From Asticcacaulis sp. (GTDB lineage: Bacteria; Pseudomonadota; Alphaproteobacteria; Caulobacterales; Caulobacteraceae), in contig NZ_JAIWNX010000156.1 in assembly GCF_020217185.1 (NCBI RefSeq), positions 1-10,000 of the forward strand: DNA of 10,000 nt. The letters are read 5' to 3'. Numbering within the stretch: position 1 is the stretch's first letter; each line of letters begins with the position of its first letter. The notes beneath the pieces were generated by a model that ran no database searches, had not been told where the DNA came from, and saw nothing but the letters and a program-made list of their open reading frames with translations. The position numbers and the translations under genes were made by a program. Positions 6,360-10,000 of this stretch are shown here, piece after piece.

Positions 6360-7244
6360 ATGACCCGGACCGTTTCCGTGGCGGCGCTGCAAACCGCCTA
6401 TGGCCCCGACATGGCCGCGAACATCGCCAAAACCGAGGCGCTGGTGCGCGAAGCGGCGGCCAAGGGCGCGCAGATCATCCTGCCGTCGGAGCTGTTTCAG
6501 GGCGAATATTTCTGCGTCAGTCAGGAAGAGCGCTGGTTTGCCACGGCCTTTCCGTGGCGCAGCCATCCGTGCGTCATCGCCATGCAAAAGCTGGCGGCCG
6601 AGCTGAATGTCGTCATCCCCACCTCGATCTACGAGAAGGAAGGCCCGCACTATTTCAACTCGCTGGTCATGATCGACGCGGGCGGGGAGCTTTTGGGTGT
6701 CTATCGCAAGAGCCATATCCCTGACGGCCCCGGCTATCAGGAAAAATACTATTTCCGTCCAGGAGATACGGGCTTCAAGGTGTGGGATACCCGGTTCGCC
6801 CGCGTCGGTGTCGGCATCTGCTGGGATCAGTGGTATCCGGAAGCGGCGCGCGCAATGGCGCTGCTGGGGGCAGAGATTTTGTTCTATCCGACAGCCATTG
6901 GCTCCGAGCCGCACGACGCCGAACTGGATACGGCGGCCCCGTGGCAGCGCGTCATGCAGGGCCACGCCGTCGCCAATGTCATCCCGGTCGTGGCCTCCAA
7001 CCGCATCGGCACCGAAAGCCTGATTTCGCCGCAAAACGGCTGCGGTCAGACCTTCTATGGGCACAGCTTCATCGCCAACCACCGCGGCGACAAGGTGGCG
7101 GAGTATGGTAAGGGCGAAGAGGGCGTTCTGGTGGCCGAGTTCGACCTCGATTACCTGAATACGCACCGCGCCGCCTGGGGCTTCTTCCGCGACCGCCGCA
7201 CCGATCTTTACGGCGCGCTGGCCAGTCCGCGTCCGGTGGCCTGA
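6360..7244 (+). CDS. aguB: N-carbamoylputrescine amidase
   Basis: This 294-residue nitrilase-superfamily (carbon-nitrogen hydrolase) enzyme converts N-carbamoylputrescine to putrescine, carbon dioxide and ammonia (EC 3.5.1.53). The catalytic triad is visible: E44 in ILPSELFQGEYF, K117 in VYRKSHIPDGPGYQEKYYF, and C154 in GICWDQWYPEAARAM. The stretches YPTAIGSEP and NRIGTES, and the C-terminal RAAWGFFRDRRTDLY, match AguB-type amidases rather than beta-ureidopropionases or nitrilases. It is almost certainly cotranscribed with aguA. No signal peptide is present, so it acts in the cytosol. Downstream there is no strong terminator before the next gene, though a candidate promoter lies in the gap. 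Confidence 0.96.
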   Translation: MTRTVSVAALQTAYGPDMAANIAKTEALVREAAAKGAQIILPSELFQGEYFCVSQEERWFATAFPWRSHPCVIAMQKLAAELNVVIPTSIYEKEGPHYFNSLVMIDAGGELLGVYRKSHIPDGPGYQEKYYFRPGDTGFKVWDTRFARVGVGICWDQWYPEAARAMALLGAEILFYPTAIGSEPHDAELDTAAPWQRVMQGHAVANVIPVVASNRIGTESLISPQNGCGQTFYGHSFIANHRGDKVAEYGKGEEGVLVAEFDLDYLNTHRAAWGFFRDRRTDLYGALASPRPVA

Positions 7245-7251
7245 TCCGTCT

Positions 7252-7280
7252 GTGAACGGACCGTGTAAGCGCGCTATAAG
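7252..7280 (+). promoter_or_regulatory. Candidate promoter for the periplasmic amidohydrolase gene
   Basis: GTGAAC (7252-7257) and TATAAG (7275-7280) are separated by 17 bases. GCTATAAG fits the Caulobacter -10 preference (GCTANAWC-like) well; the -35 is a weak match. Transcription would start near 7287, leaving a leader of about 50 bases. The gene could equally be read through from aguB. Confidence 0.4.
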
Positions 7281-7339
7281 CCCTTACATTCCTGCGGACC
7301 TTATGCCTATTCTACCGGGGTAGCGTTAAGGGGCTGGAT

Positions 7340-8614
7340 ATGAAGATGCATAAGGCGGGCGTGGCGGCGGTGATGATGCTGATGGCGGGGGCTGCGCAGG
7401 CGGCCACGGTCGCCGTCAAGGCCGACCGCCTGATCGAGGTCGAAACCGGCAAGGTGATCGAGCAGCCGCTGGTGATCGTCACCGATGGGCGCATCACGGC
7501 GGTCGGCAGCGCCCTGACGATGAAGCCGCCGGCGGACGCTGACTATGTCGATCTGCCCGGTGTGACTCTGCTGCCCGGCCTGATTGATATGCACGTCCAC
7601 CTCGACAACAGCCCGGAATATGGCGGCTACAGCGGCCTGTCGCACACGGATCGCTTCTGGGCCTTTGTGGCGGCGGCTAATGCTGAAAAGACGCTGAAGG
7701 CCGGGTTTACCACCGTGCGCAATGTCGGCGCGGGGGATTACAATGACATCGGCCTGCGCGAAGCGATAGACGAAGGCGTACTGCCGGGTCCGCGCATCGT
7801 GGCGGCGGGCCTGAGCTTTGGGGCTACCGGCGGGCATTGCGATTCGACCTGGCTGCCGCCGTCTTTTGACGCCAAAAACCCGCTCAATGCCGATAGCCCT
7901 TGGGAAGCGCGCAAATCGGTGCGGACCCTGAAAAAATACGGAGCGGACGTCATCAAGATCTGCGCCACCTCCGGCGTCTTTTCGCGCGGGGCCAGCGTCG
8001 GCGCGCAGCAACTGACCTTTGAGGAAATGGCTGCGGTCGCTGACGAAGCGCACATGGCCGGCATGAAGGTCGCCGCTCACGCGCACGGAGCCGAGGGGAT
8101 CAAGGCGGCGCTGCGGGCCGGGGTCGATACGATCGAACACGCCAGTCTGGTGGACGACGAGGGGATAAGGCTGGCCCGAGAGAAGGGGGCCTACTTCTCG
8201 ATGGACATCTACAATACCGACTACACGCAGTCCGAAGGCCAGCGCAACGGCGTGGCCGAAGAGAGTCTGCGCAAGGACCGTGAAATCGCCGAGGTGCAGC
8301 GCCAGAACTACGGCAAGGCGCTGAAGGCCGGGGTGAAGATGGTCTATGGCACCGACGCCGGCATCTATCCGCACGGCGACAATGCCCGTCAGTTCGCCGT
8401 GATGGTGCGCTATGGCGCGACGCCGCTTCAGGCCATTCAGTCGGCGACGGTGATTGCTGCTGAGGCGCTGGGGCGGTCCGGGGATGTCGGCAGCCTCAAG
8501 CCCGGTCACTATGGCGACATGGTCGGGGTCGTGGGCGATCCACTAAAGGATGTAACCCTGCTGGAGCGGCCCGTCTTTGTCATGAAGGGTGGAGATGTGA
8601 TCACGAAACCGTGA
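7340..8614 (+). CDS. Exported metal-dependent amidohydrolase (COG1228, prolidase/carboxypeptidase-like)
   Basis: This 424-residue protein has a signal peptide (1-21, likely cut at AQA|AT), so it should act in the periplasm. The amidohydrolase-superfamily metal set is complete: HxH (H85, H87) in LIDMHVHLD, K206 in DVIKICATSG (the usual carboxylated bridging Lys), H247 in AAHAHG, H267 in IEHASL and D339 in YGTDAG. A C-terminal strand typical of the fold ends in KPGHYGDMVGVVGDPLKD. Close relatives are annotated as Xaa-Pro dipeptidases. To my knowledge the Caulobacter crescentus member Cc2672 was characterised as cleaving dipeptides with C-terminal Arg or Lys, so peptidase activity is the best guess, with specificity open. 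The start at 7340 has a good ribosome-binding site (AAGGGG 7328-7333, 6 bases away). It lies 95 bases after aguB on the same strand. A link to arginine/agmatine metabolism is inferred only. Confidence 0.87.
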   Translation: MKMHKAGVAAVMMLMAGAAQAATVAVKADRLIEVETGKVIEQPLVIVTDGRITAVGSALTMKPPADADYVDLPGVTLLPGLIDMHVHLDNSPEYGGYSGLSHTDRFWAFVAAANAEKTLKAGFTTVRNVGAGDYNDIGLREAIDEGVLPGPRIVAAGLSFGATGGHCDSTWLPPSFDAKNPLNADSPWEARKSVRTLKKYGADVIKICATSGVFSRGASVGAQQLTFEEMAAVADEAHMAGMKVAAHAHGAEGIKAALRAGVDTIEHASLVDDEGIRLAREKGAYFSMDIYNTDYTQSEGQRNGVAEESLRKDREIAEVQRQNYGKALKAGVKMVYGTDAGIYPHGDNARQFAVMVRYGATPLQAIQSATVIAAEALGRSGDVGSLKPGHYGDMVGVVGDPLKDVTLLERPVFVMKGGDVITKP

Positions 8615-8634
8615 TAACGCCGATATCGGCTTAT
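8614..8634 (+). terminator. Weak hairpin after the amidohydrolase gene
   Basis: GCCG-ATAT-CGGC (8619-8630) can be extended by ATAA/TTAT across a one-base bulge. It is followed by TATATATGAG, not a true T tract. It overlaps the TGA stop (8612-8614). At best it is an inefficient terminator. Confidence 0.3.
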
Positions 8635-8735
8635 ATATATGAGTTATAACGCCATTTTTTATTGTAACATAAATTAGAACGACGTTACTTTAAATAAACG
8701 TTAAGGCTGTTCCGACAAATCTTAACAGGGGCTTT
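8635..8735. other. AT-rich regulatory spacer upstream of the chemoreceptor gene
   Basis: This stretch is far richer in A and T than the rest of the window. It contains the palindrome GTTATAAC (8643-8650), a second copy of ATAACGCC (8646-8653; the first is at 8614-8621, 32 bases away), and two inverted repeats with 15-base spacers: GTAAC/GTTAC (8664-8668 and 8684-8688) and GTTAAG/CTTAAC (8700-8705 and 8721-8726). It also includes the CtrA-type box listed separately. No small gene is visible. Confidence 0.55.
8690..8705. promoter_or_regulatory. Candidate CtrA-binding site (TTAA-N7-TTAAG)
   Basis: TTAA at 8690-8693 and TTAA at 8701-8704 are separated by exactly seven bases. This fits the CtrA consensus TTAA-N7-TTAAC except for the final base (G). 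It lies 66 bases before the chemoreceptor ATG, close enough to overlap a -35 region. CtrA controls motility and chemotaxis genes in Caulobacterales, so site and gene agree. Confidence 0.55.
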
Positions 8736-8770
8736 CGTGGCCCTTGGTAACAGAGTCGGAAAGTCTGATA

Positions 8771-10000
8771 ATGCAGCTACGTACAAAGTTTATCGGGCTG
8801 GGGGCGGCGTGTGCGCTTCTGGTGTTTGGCATGGTGGCCGCCAACAGCGTGGCGTCGCATTACGCGCGGACGCACGCGCGGCAGGCTTCGCTGATCAGCC
8901 AGATCACGCAACGGCACATGGCCGCCGACATGATGCACGACGCCATGCGCGGTGACGTGCTTGAAGCCCTGCTGGCGCACCAGATGGGCGACGCAGCGGC
9001 TGCCGAAGCCGTGGTCGGCAGCTTCAAGGACCACGCTGACACGTTTGAGAAAAACCTCAAAGCCAATCAGGCCGAGGCCCTGCCGGATAATCTGAAACAG
9101 CGCTTCGCCGAAACCCTGACGGCGCTTCAGGCCTACCGTGCTGCCGGTGACGCGGTGCTTACCGCCACCCCGGAAACCGAGCCCGCGCTGCGGGCGGACT
9201 TCGACGCCAAGTTCAAGGCGATGGAGGACAGCAATGAGAGCCTGTCCGGTGATCTCGAAGCGTGGATGACGGGCGAGGTCGAGCGGGGTGCGAAGACCGA
9301 TGCGCAGTTGAACATGCTGGTGCAGGTGTTGTCGGGCTTCGCCATTCTGGGCGTGCTGGCCATGATCGGCCTGATGTGGCGCGACCTGTTGCGGCCGTTG
9401 GGCCTGATGTCGCAGACGATCGGACGCATTGCCGAAGGCGACACGGATGTCGAGGTCGCCTTTATTAATCGTAAGGATGAGATGGGCGTGCTGGCCCGCG
9501 CCACCCGGTCCCTGTGTGAAACGGCGCGCAAGGCGCTGATGGTGGACCGCATGGTGCAGGCCATGCCGACCCCGGTGATGGCGGTCGATGTGCACAATGA
9601 TCTGCGCATCACCTATATCAATGCCGCGACCGAAAAGCTGATGGATAAGGTCAAGGGGCATTTTCCCAACTATCCCGGCACGCTGATGGGGCAGTCCATC
9701 GACATCTTCCACAAACACCCTGAGCATCAGCGTCGTCTGCTGTCCGACCCGAAAAACCTGCCGCACCGCGCGCGTATCCGCGTGGGCGACGAAAGCATCG
9801 ACCTGCAGATTTCGGCGGTGCGCGATCACCGCGATCAATACGCCGGGGCCATGCTGGTGTGGGATCTGGTCACGGATCAGGCGCAGTTGAGCCGCGATTT
9901 CGAAGTGCGGGTGCAGGACGTGGTGAACGGGCTGGCGGCGTCGGCGGCAGAGCTGTCGCAGGTGGCCGAAACCGTGACGGGCGATTTGCGCAATGGGGCC
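8771..10000 (+). CDS. Methyl-accepting chemotaxis protein with HAMP and PAS domains (3' end outside the window)
   Basis: The frame is open from ATG 8771 to the right edge (410 codons, no stop). The start is supported by GGAAAG (8758-8763) with 7-base spacing. TM1 spans about 7-25, followed by a helical, Ala-rich periplasmic sensor (about 26-184, of four-helix-bundle type) and TM2 (about 185-203). A HAMP domain (about 204-257; LLRPLGLMSQTIGRIAEGD and RKDEMGVLARATRSL) is followed by a PAS domain (about 258-365; VMAVDVHNDLRITYINAATEKL, then a conserved-looking FHKHPEHQRRLL segment). From about 370 the heptad-rich start of the MCP signalling coiled coil appears (VQDVVNGLAASAAELSQVAETV). It would signal to CheW/CheA; the kinase-contact hairpin and methylation sites lie outside the window. 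Ligands are unknown. A histidine kinase with the same sensors is the alternative, but the AASAAELSQVAETV segment favours an MCP. An upstream CtrA-type box suggests cell-cycle control. Confidence 0.88.
   Translation, partial: MQLRTKFIGLGAACALLVFGMVAANSVASHYARTHARQASLISQITQRHMAADMMHDAMRGDVLEALLAHQMGDAAAAEAVVGSFKDHADTFEKNLKANQAEALPDNLKQRFAETLTALQAYRAAGDAVLTATPETEPALRADFDAKFKAMEDSNESLSGDLEAWMTGEVERGAKTDAQLNMLVQVLSGFAILGVLAMIGLMWRDLLRPLGLMSQTIGRIAEGDTDVEVAFINRKDEMGVLARATRSLCETARKALMVDRMVQAMPTPVMAVDVHNDLRITYINAATEKLMDKVKGHFPNYPGTLMGQSIDIFHKHPEHQRRLLSDPKNLPHRARIRVGDESIDLQISAVRDHRDQYAGAMLVWDLVTDQAQLSRDFEVRVQDVVNGLAASAAELSQVAETVTGDLRNGA

Noticed and set aside
7307..8509. A 400-codon minus-strand frame over the amidohydrolase gene
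   Set aside because: GC-rich shadow frame with low-complexity Arg/His-rich product; the sense strand has a full set of metal ligands and a signal peptide.
8777..9838. A 353-codon minus-strand frame over the chemoreceptor gene
   Set aside because: His/Gln/Arg-rich product with no domain. The sense frame gives TM-HAMP-PAS architecture and simply has no stop before the window ends.

Overview
The window looks like a chromosomal segment from a Caulobacterales alphaproteobacterium, perhaps Asticcacaulis or a close relative. This is inferred from the GC-rich base composition, an OmpA-type protein with a proline-rich linker, a large TonB-dependent receptor with an EVVVQGKR-type TonB box, a periplasmic COG1228 amidohydrolase, and a perfect TTAA-N7-TTAA (CtrA-type) box in front of a chemoreceptor gene. 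No transposase, integrase, CRISPR array, phage gene, tRNA or rRNA is visible, so it reads as ordinary chromosome.

Left part (1-2278). The window opens inside an OmpA-family gene: 26 consecutive proline codons followed by a complete peptidoglycan-binding domain, closed by a strong terminator (473-503). A short hairpin-rich convergent spacer separates it from a minus-strand integral-membrane glycosyltransferase of the ArnT/PMT_2 type (653-2278).

Centre (2279-5188). A 372-base divergent spacer carries a LacI-type palindrome and a helically phased direct repeat. It leads into an 825-residue TonB-dependent outer-membrane receptor that ends at an excellent terminator.

Right part (5189-10000). A two-gene unit encodes agmatine deiminase (aguA) and N-carbamoylputrescine amidase (aguB), which together convert agmatine to putrescine. 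Next comes an exported metal-dependent amidohydrolase of the prolidase/carboxypeptidase-like COG1228 group. An AT-rich spacer with the CtrA-type box precedes a methyl-accepting chemotaxis protein with HAMP and PAS domains, which runs off the right edge.

How the genes may cooperate: the only firmly supported pathway is aguA-aguB. The receptor and the periplasmic amidohydrolase flank it on the same strand, so a theme of taking up peptides or nitrogen compounds and passing them to polyamine metabolism is possible. However, each unit has its own control signals, and no arginine decarboxylase or transporter is present. I found no convincing new multi-gene system. The most useful leads are the poly-proline/G-quadruplex tract, the CtrA-type box and the LacI-type palindrome.
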